Shown: piece by piece, positions 1 to 21,700 of the stretch
Numbering within the stretch: position 1 is the stretch's first letter
Layout of the letters: every line of letters begins with the position of its first letter
From: Ciona intestinalis
Lineage: Eukaryota; Chordata; Ascidiacea; Phlebobranchia; Cionidae
DNA: 64,000 nt
Direction: 5' to 3'
Assembly: GCF_000224145.3 (NCBI RefSeq)
Contig: NC_020166.2
Location: 6,929,632 to 6,993,631 of the forward strand
Program-made: the position numbers and the translations under genes
The notes under the pieces: model-generated
Database searches by the model: none
What the model saw: the letters and a program-made list of their open reading frames with translations, nothing else
What the model was told of the DNA's origin: nothing

Positions 1-33
1 CTGTTGAATTATAAATATATTTCATCATTATAG

Positions 34-8646
<8,613 letters not shown>

Positions 8647-9644
8647 TTGGGGATAATCACTTCATTATGATGTCATAATGGTATAATTGGGTTCCTTCTC
8701 TACAGTGTTTGGTATTCGCTGATTTAAGATTCTGTCCGCTAGGGTTCAGTATTGTTTAAAATCTATGCATAGTCAGCGAGCATGATGCAGCGTTTTTTCG
8801 ACAAATGTTCTTGATGCCACCTCGATATAATGCTTTAAATGATGTTTGTAATTTGATGGGCAGCATAGAAATCAAATTATGAATCCCTCTATTTCTATGT
8901 TATTTTGTCTGTAAATATCTGCATTTCTACGATATACCTAATTATTAATATACTATTTATTCTAATACTACATATATATCATTAGAGCAAATTAAGAAGC
9001 CTGTCTGTTGAAATTAACGCCTTCTCAGTTAGTAATTGTTTCAATTGTTTAAAGTAGTCATTGTGTATCAAGTACTTTCTAGTTCACTATCAACGACTCT
9101 TATCAAGTGATTATAATTTACCACACTACCTAACCATTGCACATATAACCGGAAATTGCTTTTTTCTCACAAAATCGATACAATAATGTTACAAGTTTTT
9201 TTGTGTTGTAAATACAAGAATACATTCTCATATATTGTCCAGTGTTATGTTAAGGGTGTTACAACAACAAAATCGTTGTGCTTATGGCTGTAAGTCTCCA
9301 GACTTTCTTTGTACAAACATATCACCTTAACTTAAGGCTTTGTCTTTTACAATAGATTCGCGAGACTCCTGCTGTCAATTGTCCATTGTGTGATTAAAGT
9401 ATATGTTTATATGGGGCAGGGAGGGAGGGTTCTATACCCATATCAAGTTCCATATGATGTTATTTGAATCTCGGTAATTTTTAATCCGATTAACTCTGTT
9501 CTCTGTTGACCTTTTGGGTCAGCACTTTTATTTTCTCACTCGGAAAACTTATTGTTTGAGAATCTGTTGCACTGTGCCTTATATATCTAATGTAGAATGA
9601 TTTTAACTTGTTTTTCTTGAGATATATTGCAAGTTAGAGCAGTA
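8647..9644. other. intergenic: ABCC 3' UTR and upstream of next gene
   Basis: No open frame with coding character. No AATAAA seen; an ATTAAA at about 9393-9398 is the best poly(A) candidate. No repeat family recognised. Confidence 0.5.
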
Positions 9645-12490
9645 ATGCCAGGTACAGCGGCTCTTAATCTGCCAGATATTAATGGGCGACTGCATCAGCA
9701 AAACCATGTCCCAATCTATAAAAGCAACAGAAAACGAAGAAACGTTTATCACAAGTTTAACCAGGAGGTGGCAGTTCGACAGGTGATATATCTGGCATCT
9801 GTTTTTTATTTGTTAAAGCTTATTATGTACAATTGTACATAAGGTGTATGAGTTTACCTTTTAATATGTATTTATTTTGTTAACTATGATATAATTTGAC
9901 ATAGTTTTAATTAATTGCTTTCCTCTACAGATTGAAAATTATGACAAATTCCTAAATGTTCGTCACAATCCAGTTGAATTAGCCCGAACAAGTTTAACGG
10001 GCTCTCGTCAAACTCTTACTCTTCCTAAAGTTGAGGCAAAATATTTAAAATCAAAGTCAAAACTAAACCACCATGAGATTCCATTAACTTTGGAGGACAG
10101 AGCTTATGAGAATGGAAGAACAAAGAAGGAAGGAAGTCGTTTCCTTGCAAACAGTATGCCAGATAAACAAGATGAAACAACACGAGTTCATTTACCAAGC
10201 CTTGTAAACCCGTTTGTGCCAAAAGAAGATCGAAAAGTAATTCCCAAACTTCGCAAAGGAATAAAGCCGACTTGGATTGACTTGACTGGCCAATCACAAG
10301 TTAAACAGGTTGCACCGGTCAATTCCCATGAAAAGGTTCAAGTTAATTTAAAGTGTGTTTTAATGTTGATTCGCTACACTTTTTACACCAGTACAAAATT
10401 TAGAACACAGGATTTTATTGCGGGTGTTTCGACAGTTAGGTCCCTACATTTTGATGTCAATTTTAAACTATAAAATCTAATCTTAATCAAAACTCTTGTA
10501 ATTATAAAGTGAGAAACAGTTTTTGTCAAAAAGATTAATTCTATATTCAAGCATCGTGACATTAATATTAAAAACTCAATCTTGATTTTATTTTGACAAT
10601 TTTTTACCAATACAACCATTTTGATGTCAAATACTTTTTCTACAGGACTTAGATTACCAGCGAGTGACATTAGTGACAGTTGACTATTCACCATCACCAG
10701 CCAAGTTGTCACGACGACCACTTCCCCCAACCTCACCCATACCTCCTATATCAAGGTGTCAATCGTGACTTCTATTAAGATCCTCTTTTTTAATTGGTTG
10801 ATTTAACTGTTATTTCATAGAATAGTTTAAGTTCTGTCTGTTCTCGGCCCGCATTTTTTAATTTCAAATATATTCTAATTTTTTCAAATAACAAACATAT
10901 TTAACAGTGTCCAGCCCCCCATTTCTACAGCAATATGGCAGCCTGCAGAATCTCGTAGCACAAGAAGCCGTGACTTTGCTGCTGTGGGTCAAAACTCCCA
11001 ACAACAGGTTGATGGGGACACGCCTGCAACCAACGCAGGGAAACACCTGCTTGACAGTTTGCTTCAAAAGCTCGACCAAGCTCGGAAACTCAATCTTTCA
11101 TCCACTAGAGGGCTTAGGGATCCAAGAGCAGGGGAGAGGTTTTGGGAAAGCAGCACTAAATCAAAAACATTAAAAAGTAGAAGCCAGAAACGAATTGAGA
11201 GTGATCGGCATTTTGGAAACTTAAAAACTGGGGTGATATTGAACAAACTGCCATCAGATTTGATGGGGAATTTGCAGAACACTTATCAGAGCCTGAGTCA
11301 CTATTTAAAACGCACGGATCCTTACTTTCAAGCGAGGAGGGAGATGGAGAAAGAGAAAGTAAAGCCTATTGTCTATATTCCCACAGGTAAGTGTCATGTT
11401 TTAGTGGTCTAACCCTTACAGTAGATTTGCAGAATGTTTTTGTAAGTTTGATTTGTTCGTATTTTTTTCAGGCAGAGCAGGGGAGTCTGAGAATGATGAA
11501 GAAAATTTGAACGAATTTGGAAGAAATCGAAGCATTTCTCATCTTAGTGATGTCACAATGCGATATGTTCATCGTGAATCAAATGATACGCCATCTTTGG
11601 ATCATATGCCGTGGGATGATCCTCCAGAAGTGAGGAAAAAGAAGAAGATAGAACCCGGGTCCGTGTCCGTTCACAGGGTCTCGGATACAGAGCAGAAGAC
11701 AGTGAAGAGGTTGACCATCACACTCCCAAGCGTTCCTCCTTCGACACCTGATCCTTTGGTTTGGAGGAAAATGAAGGAGCAGAAGAAAAAGGTGAGAAAG
11801 GAAGAAGATGAGTGCAAGATGTGTGAAGATACTAAGGTTGCAAAGAGAGAGGATAGAAGGTCAAACAAGGTAATAGAAGCTGTGAAGAAAGTTCCAATTG
11901 TTTCTGTTACAGAGCCAGCACTTTCTAAAAAGTTAGATGCAATAGGAAAAGAGAGTTTTCGGAAAAACTGGCTTGAAGTGAAACCGAATCAGATTACAAC
12001 GGTTAAAGAAGAAACAGCTGATGATTTAAATTCTCAGAAAGTTGACTCACTTACTGAGAAATTGATTTTAAAGCATGGAGAGATGAAAAGAAGGCATCAG
12101 TGTCCGAGGAAAGAGGTGGTTATAGCGCCTTTTAGTGTCAAGGTTGACGAAACTGATGTGAGACATTTGAACGAAAATGGGGCGAAAAAGTTTGAGCAAA
12201 AAATCTCACCATCTTACACTTTCTCTTATATTCCATCTAGTGTAAGAAAAGCAAAGATTCCAAAATCTCGTGAACTCAACTCAAAAATAGCGACAGCAAT
12301 TCGTAATGGACCTGAGTCATCATTCATCAGCAGTTTTGTGCCTGATGCATCAGCGTTAATTAGGGACAAGAATCAAAAAGTTGACGCACACGCCAACATC
12401 AATGAAAGCAAAGAAAGAGTTCGGTCAAAAGTTGAATCGAGAAGATTGCAAAGAATGACTGTCAGGCAGGCAATAGAAGTTGAAATATAA
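9645..12490 (+). CDS. unrecognised basic protein, about 707-716 residues
   Basis: Exons 9645-9782, 9931 to 10308 or 10335 (donor uncertain; both keep phase), 10646-10755, 10908-11386 and 11472-12490 join in one frame that ends at TAA. AATAAA follows at 12553. The first ATG (9645) gives MPGTAALNLPDINGR; an intron in the 5' UTR or a further upstream exon cannot be excluded. No signal peptide or membrane segment is visible. The protein is rich in Lys, Arg, Ser and Glu. The middle exon contains a Leu-rich segment (HLLDSLLQKLDQARKL) that could form a short helix, followed by RDPRAGERFWESS. The last exon (339 codons) looks low-complexity and probably disordered, with KK/EE clusters. The family is not recognised. 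Consistent phases across four introns make it a real gene; function unknown. Confidence 0.8.
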
Positions 12491-13208
12491 TATTTCTATA
12501 GGAGTAGAATATTATAGGAGTTAATATTTCTATGCAACAAATATGATATTTCAATAAAAAAATTTGGTATTTTTTCTTTTTTACCAGTTTTTGCTTGTAC
12601 ATTTCCTTTGATATTTTTCTTTAACCACTCTGTATTTTGAAGATCTTTGTGAAAATCCCCAATGAAGCACCAACAACTCAGAAACATTAGTAAAATAACT
12701 GAAGTGAAAGTGTACTTTTTTATTGAAAGCATTCTTTGCCACAGTTATGTAATTTTTAAAAAATTCCATATCTTTTCCCTTTATTCTTAGTTGTACACTG
12801 CGACATATGCTTTGCTGTTTCCATAGCACTTCTCCCTCATGTTTAGGCTATTTAACATGTGTTCACTGTTGTTTGTATAGCACAAGATTGATGTGTAAAT
12901 TACTTTTTTATTTTAGGTCAGATTTTTTGTTCATGCACTTAAAAATATGTTTCCACTGTGTTTGATGATTTTGACTCTCGATTAATCAATTTTAAACCCT
13001 CATGAAGTGTATACATACATCCTATGATCCTACATTGTTTTATAATGTGCGTATACATTGTTTTAATACACACATACATGCATATACGGATGGTAAAAAA
13101 CACACACAACACAAATCACGTCCAAGCAGCTTCACTTTTATTGAAACTTCCAATAAACACGAGTTACAGGAACAGAACTTTTTGCACAAAACTAAATGTC
13201 CATAATAA
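12491..13208. other. intergenic between convergent genes
   Basis: Holds the AATAAA of the upstream plus-strand gene (12553-12558) and, on the minus strand, an AATAAA (plus-strand TTTATT at about 13137-13142) for the proteasome gene. Nothing else recognised. Confidence 0.55.
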
Positions 13209-15513
13209 TCAAGCTATCGAAGCGAGATAATCTTTTACTTCTGATGGGGTAAGCCTGTGAAAGCCATCAGCATTTGAAATTCCAACTTCTATGTTGTCCT
13301 CTGTCATCTGGCCTTCAAAGGACTCCTGTTGAAGTAGAGGATACACTTGAATGAAATAATGAATGTAACTTGCTTTATCCTCGCAAGGCAGGAAAACAAC
13401 AGTCACTATAACATGGGTGTTCTGTTTCATACACTTCGTGCCAGCTCACAAGTTACCATGTATGTTACTTTGTGGGTGATTAATTTTATTATTTACTTAA
13501 ACCTAATGAAGTGTTAATAATTTTAAAGTATTATATTTTTGATCCAGGTCTTACAGTAGTAAATGTGGATAGTGTACATTTAAATTTATATTGTGTAGTA
13601 CAATACTTTAAATTTAAGTTTATAAAAAATCTTACCTTTAATGTAAGTATAGCAGTGTGAACAGCATCGTCTAATTGTAATTCTTCATTATATCTAAAAG
13701 GATGTTATATATTATATACAAGGTAAAATAAACCTGCATAATTACACTAACTACTACTTTATGTATTCGAGATATGTAGTAATGTGATGCATCCAGCAAG
13801 AACTTGTAACTGTAACAATTTACTTTTTATGTGTGTTTTACAGTAGAGTATGGGCTAGCACTTTACAATTTACCTTTTTTCCAGAAATGATTTCCCATTT
13901 AAATGATTCTTTCCCATTGCTGTGGCTTTCCATGCAAAGTAAGCTCCCTGTAAAGTGAAGTTTGAAATAAAAAGTAAGCAATATAAAACTACATTAGATA
14001 ACCTTAAATCTTTTCATGCTATAATAGTAACAAATTTTGAGCTGAGGAACTGTTTTGGACACTAAGTGCATATGAAATAAAGCTTGGTCATAGAGTACTC
14101 TTACTGTAACAGTTATCCAAATGTAATTAAAATATACTTACAGAAGGATCACATTGAAATAGGTATGGTCTGTTATCATCCCAACCACAAATAAGGAGAG
14201 ACACACCAAAAGGACGAACACCGCTATGGAAAATATATTGTAAAGTAAATATACATCAAAAGAAACTAAAAAGTTTGGGACAAAGTGTTCCACCCTGTTC
14301 CACTGGTGTGTCATACAACAAATTCCAGTGTGTAATGAAATATTTATTAATTAAATTTTGAAACTTCAGAATAAGTTGCCGTGCATAAAACATAAAAAAA
14401 TGTGTTGCATTAATGCGTTGCTAACAAAAATTTGGATTCAAATGTAGTAAGACACTAAAACATTGAAGAAATCCTAGTTTAGGAAAATATTATTAAAAAC
14501 TTGTTTATCAGATGTTTTTTTAAATCGATTTTAATTGACAACCTGTCAAACACACCACTTACCCCGACTGTGTGTATTCTTGCATAACAGATGCAATTCG
14601 CTGTACCAGTTGTGTAGTAGGAATACTTTCTTGATATTGTCGATAATATAATTGTGCAATTTTACGGGCTCTAGTCAGCAACACTCTATGGATATTTAAA
14701 AGGAGCATTTTTATTTATTTGGTATGTTTTCAAATAGTTTTTTTAAGACCAGAGGTAATTAATGAATAATTTTTCGGTGCTAGTGAAGAATCCTTTCCCT
14801 ATATTATCTGCTTACCAATAATCCATAACTACTAACCCTCCATAACCCTAATTATGAACCCCTAACTAACAACTTCTAACCCGATCAGTAACATACCAGA
14901 GGATTCTTCACTAGGGCTGATTTTTCATTATATCTCATTTAATTTATAGTAAATTACACTTTTTCAGTCATTTGGTTTTGAAATTACAAATTATCCAAAA
15001 TCCAACAAAGCAAAGAATGTTTTGAAAGACACACAAACCTGTAATCAGGTCCCATTCCACTGTAAACAATCCCAATTTTATCTGTCACTGCTTCTACTTT
15101 ATGGATGCTATGCTCATCATATAAAATCGATTTTTGCTTCTTTTCTGTTGCCATGACAACTCCATCCTGAGCTTTAATACCAACGGAAGGCGATCCAGCA
15201 GTCACAGCATTCAGTGCATATTCGATTTGCACTAATTTGCCGCTAGGACTGTTTAAAAAAAAAATTTAGAAATATAAAAAGAATGCATTACATTGTATGG
15301 ACACTAAGACCCATATATTTTAAGTTTATTGTGACCCTAAATGACTGGGTATGGCTCTATAAAGAGAGAAGGCCCAATTATATAACAACAAATTCAAACC
15401 ACATGATAATACAGCGTACCAAAACTAAAATAGAGAAAAAAAAATTGAAAAAAATAATGCTTATCGTTTACAAACCTGAAAGTTGTTAGGGAAAAGCTGT
15501 ATCGTTCAGACAT
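13209..15513 (-). CDS. PSMA2: proteasome subunit alpha type-2 (20S core)
   Basis: Structural subunit of the outer alpha ring of the 20S proteasome. Seven exons on the minus strand: 15513-15476, 15248-15039, 14685-14563, 14223-14142, 13947-13874, 13693-13636, 13325-13209; 702 nt give 233 residues (human protein 234). The start [20 protein letters not shown] is the expected N-terminal alpha-subunit motif (YxFSLTTFSP...G.L.QIEYA). Strong family matches include [27 protein letters not shown] and the C-terminal [15 protein letters not shown] and [11 protein letters not shown]. Alpha subunits lack the catalytic Thr, as here. A poly(A) signal lies about 70 bp past the stop. Introns hold a SINE fragment (13350-13480) and a family B MITE (14776-14917). 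Confidence 0.97.
13350..13480 (-). mobile_element. tRNA-SINE 3' domain fragment
   Basis: Reverse complement of the 3' domain shared by the SINE copies in this window (core on the element strand CACGAAGTGTATGAAACAGA, then a GTCGTTTTCC-like block and a TTCATT tail). 5' truncated. It lies in the last PSMA2 intron. Confidence 0.75.
14776..14917 (+). mobile_element. MITE family B copy
   Basis: Ends GGTGCTAGTGAAGAATCC and GGATTCTTCACTAGGGC are inverted repeats. The interior holds degenerate ACTAACCC/TAACCCCTAAC strings. It lies in a PSMA2 intron; about 142 bp. Confidence 0.8.
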
Positions 15514-16236
15514 ATTCTAATTGTTGATATTTCAGTTAAGGATATTTCAAAAACGTTTAATACAAGATGATGTCAGCGAAATGAGAACTTTGGGGCTTCC
15601 CCGAGTTTTATCGGGTCCGCTAGTGGGCGGGTGTATTTTACTTTTGCGGGAAACAAAAACGGTATTTTATACTTTAAAGCAGTCCGTTTCAGTCCATTAT
15701 ATTTAGTCCGTTATATTTAGCAATAATGAATAATTGGTGTATAATGCCGTGCACTGCAAGTACCAATGTGTCTTGTAAACGCTGCAGTTAACATGCCGAA
15801 CTTTTTCATGCCACTATTCCATGTTTACCACCCTCGTTACTTTCTTTGTTATAGTAGGGTCAGGGTGGGGGAAGATAAGACACTTTTTCATTCTATTTTC
15901 TCGTCACACTTGGTAGTAAACAAAGAACATTTAAAGAATTATTAAACCGTATGCTCATAATTGTTTAAAACACGATCAGGACATTTGGATATTATGTGCT
16001 AAAAGTGTCCCATCTTCCCCCACTCTACTATATCTATTTGTTCTAACTTTGTAAGAGATCCATTGAAGTCGGCTGCCTCTTCAATACTGTCTGAATAAAC
16101 ATGACCCCACAACAGTACCTTTTTCATAGATTTTTCGATAAGACTGGTTTATTTACAATTCGAATTACCTAACTGATAAATTACGGCTCGTTAATTAAAC
16201 GACGATGTGCAAATTAGTTGAGAGTTCTTTTCTTGT
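15514..16236. other. intergenic: PSMA2 upstream and actin 3' flank
   Basis: Contains a family A MITE (15850-16032) and the actin poly(A) signal (TTTATT on the plus strand at 16148-16153, AATAAA on the minus strand). The two minus-strand genes are in tandem here. Confidence 0.6.
15850..16032 (+). mobile_element. MITE family A copy
   Basis: Ends TATAGTAGGGT and CTCTACTATA with the GGGGGAAGAT / ATCTTCCCCC inverted pair; carries the family interior TAAAACACGATCAGGACATT. Confidence 0.88.
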
Positions 16237-18246
<2,010 letters not shown>

Positions 18247-18310
18247 CCTTACATACAGAGTTCTGCAGTTGTCGTCACTTCTAAGTTGAAATGTGCGAAT
18301 CGCCGGCGCT

Positions 18311-18320
18311 CCTTATTTGG
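18311..18320. promoter_or_regulatory. CArG box (SRF-type site)
   Basis: CCTTATTTGG matches CC(A/T)6GG exactly and lies about 70 bp upstream of the actin TATA box, a classical position for muscle actin control. Confidence 0.7.
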
Positions 18321-18640
18321 TAAGACGCACGAATGTCCAGCAAGCGATGGGCTGCACTCGAACCACACACATGGACAGATGTGGCAGGCAAAGGTGGCAT
18401 ATTGTAGTCTTCTTAGTTCTTACTGCGTGGGATATTTGCCGCTTGGCACTTTTGACATCATTATTACGATTAACATACGTTTTAAATATTCACCTTGCTA
18501 TATATATATATTATATATTCTATATACTTGTAACTTAAATTTAATTTACACCCCGAAATCATAATCTTTTACAGAGTTTAAAAACATAAACATCACATAA
18601 ATTAAAGGTAGGGAAAATTCCCGCATATAAAACCAATACA

Positions 18641-18648
18641 TGACGTCA
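18641..18648. promoter_or_regulatory. CRE palindrome TGACGTCA
   Basis: A perfect CREB/ATF site in the space shared by the divergent actin and ANKZF1 genes, about 70 bp before the ANKZF1 ATG. CRE sites occur in ascidian muscle promoters, but which gene it serves is unknown. Confidence 0.5.
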
Positions 18649-18712
18649 ATTCACAATTTTGTTACGAAACACAGTTAATAAAGTAAGTAAGCCTGGCGCT
18701 ACCACAGTGATC

Positions 18713-21700
18713 ATGTCTCATTTATGTCCATACAAAATATCACTTAGTGAAAGTGAACGTCTCAGCGAACTTTTGGTGGAACTAAAACTTGGAAAACGAA
18801 CGGATACTGAAACAGAACGAGTTCAGGATACAGATAAAGTTACAGGTAAGATGCTTCTACCAAACTATCATGAATGGCTAAATGAATAAAGCGTTTCCCA
18901 GGTAAGTATTACATTGGATTTTATAAAGTGCTAGTGAAGAATCCTCCCCCACCTTATTTGCAAACTGCGGATTGATATTTTTTGTGCAGATTGCTAGTAA
19001 AATCTTGAAAATTGCGCGAATTTTTGACCCAATTTTAAAAATTCTGCTGGGAGGATTTATCCTCCGCGAACGACATATTTTCCAGTCTGGCTAACCCGTA
19101 TCCTCTAACTACTAACCCATATAAATAACCACTAACCCCATAACCATTACCCTTACCCATAACCACCAACCTGTAACACTTTCCACGTGTTTATTCTGCT
19201 AGGTTTTTTCACCACTGCCAAGTGTCCAATCAAAGTTAATTCAACTAAAAAGACTTTTTTCAGTAATAAAAATTTACAATATTATTTTTTATTAGAACCA
19301 CCTACTGAAGAGTCAACTGCAGATCAAACATTACAATGTCTGACTTGCAAATGCGAGTTATCGGAGCGAGAAAATCAAACCGAGCATTACAAAGGAGAAT
19401 GGCATCGTTATAACTTAAAACTGAGATTGTTGGGTTTGCCGGCCATTGGTGAGGATGAGTTTGGTGGAATGTCAGGTAATTACTGATGTCCTAGTCTGGG
19501 GGGTATGACAGATTAAACTTTAAGTTATGCACTCAGTAATTTGTTCCATACAGGTCAAATAATTAAACAATGAACCAAATCTGTATCGTATTAAGTAGGA
19601 TGTCCTAATGTGATTTCGGAATGTACGTGCTTTACCCCCTGAATTTTAATGATAGCACGCACGCATGTGAAAAAGAACCGTCTTTTACATACAAGATCTT
19701 TTTAGGAACTACTATATTCTGAAGACTCTTGTTTGAACCTTGAGAAATCAGTGTATGTTAGGCCGGTGCTGTTTAAATCTTTTTGTTAGCCACATTTATT
19801 AACTTCTAATATTTTTTCTGCGACTCTTGTTGGTCAATACAATAGTATAATATTAATACATGCATTACTTTGTGTAGTATTTGTATACACCTGTTTGGGA
19901 AGTCCGGCAAAAAACAACATATCTATGGTTTAAGATTTGTTGTGCAGTTAGTTTTATAGGGTTTTTGAGAAACGTTTGAATAGTCTGCCACAAATTCACA
20001 AGGGTAAAGCTGTATATTAAACTTAGCAGTCTGACTGTGGAAATGAGGTTAAAATATATTAATACGCATGCAGTTTCAGTAAATATATACTGGATTCAAA
20101 AATGAATCATTGTTTCAGTTGATGATTTGAGCATCTCTGGCTCTGACTCTGACTTCGATTCTAGTCCTGCATCCAGAAGAAGATTCTCGTTATCTTTGTG
20201 TAAGTCTGATGCAGAAGAAGAGGACGCACATGATGAGCAGTTTGATAACAGGAGACCAAAACTATACTTACAAAATAAAAGTGGCGAAGTGCTTTCTATA
20301 TATAAAAAGGTCTTATATAGCAAGGTAAGATTTGACTGTAACAAAATATTTGTGCATCCTAAAAAAATTTGGAATGTGGCCTACCCCGTTTTCAAGGCTT
20401 AAATTGGTAAAATAATACCTATTATTAAGACAGTAGATGTGCCTTGTTTACATGCATATTTAGTATGTTATATAGAGTCATAATGAACATGCTGGATCCG
20501 TTTGACTTGCCCCGGAAATTTAGGAAACTTATGTGTCTGCTGTGTAGAATAGAGTATGCTTTTAATTTTTATAAATTTTACTTTTGACAGATTGGGCAAG
20601 TGTTTTTCATACCCCTGTTGTTCAGCCTATGCAGCATCTATTTTTAACAAAACTTGAATTGTTTATGAAATTGAGTTGTTTTTCAAAATTTAGTTTTCTG
20701 AATTGTTTAAAAAAAATTAGTTTTTCGATAATTCAAAATAAAAAATTGTAAATTTATTTTTAATAAGAAATGAAACCTAATAAAATTAATGTTATTCATT
20801 ATCACAGACAATAAACAACGATGAAGATGTAGCAAGGTATGCGTCAAGCATGATCGCTCAAGCATGCAATCAAACATGGGTTGTAATTCTTCTCAGTGCG
20901 GGGCATTTTGCTGCCGCTGTGTTCGAGGGGTCAAAAGTTGCCGCTCACAAAACATTTCATCGTTATATTGTCCGCGCAAAACGGGGAACTGTTCAAAGCT
21001 CCAATGATGCTGCGAATCGCAACAGTACAGCTAAGTAATTACTTACAAGTAAATTATGATAGCTTTTTTAAACATATATAAATGACTACTCTTGTATGAA
21101 AGTTTAATGTCAGCATTCTTCTGCCATATGGTAAAACTGCATCAGAGGAAATGACACAACAATACTATAGTTGCCCACACAATTTTTAAACATGTTCTGT
21201 TATAAAAGCTTACACTAATTTGATTTGTATTGAATTATTTCTGTAAATGAATGTTCTGTAAAGTGAGTATTTTGGCTGTTGCGAACCACGTTTCAAAGTT
21301 ATTTTATGAAGCTTTTATTATTTGTTTTATAACTGTTTAATTTATTTAAATTTACTTTAGAAACTTCTATTTGTTTAATTTTACAAGTTTATGTCCTCAA
21401 CTAACTTAAAAAGGCTATTGCAGTATGTTAACAAATGAATAAAAGTAAGACTTCCCAAGTTTTCTGGAAAATCCTACTTTATGTATGTAACTATACTGGT
21501 ATAATGTATTTATGTTCATCAATACCTATTTGACCTTTAGTTTCTTGTTTTTATGACATCATAATCAACATAATTTACAATGTTAATTGTCTTTTAGATC
21601 AGCAGGTGCAAGTTTGCGACGACATAATGAACAAGTGTTGGAGGAAAATATCAAACAGTTGCTCTTGTCTTGGAATGAAGAGATAAAGAACGCTGCGTTA

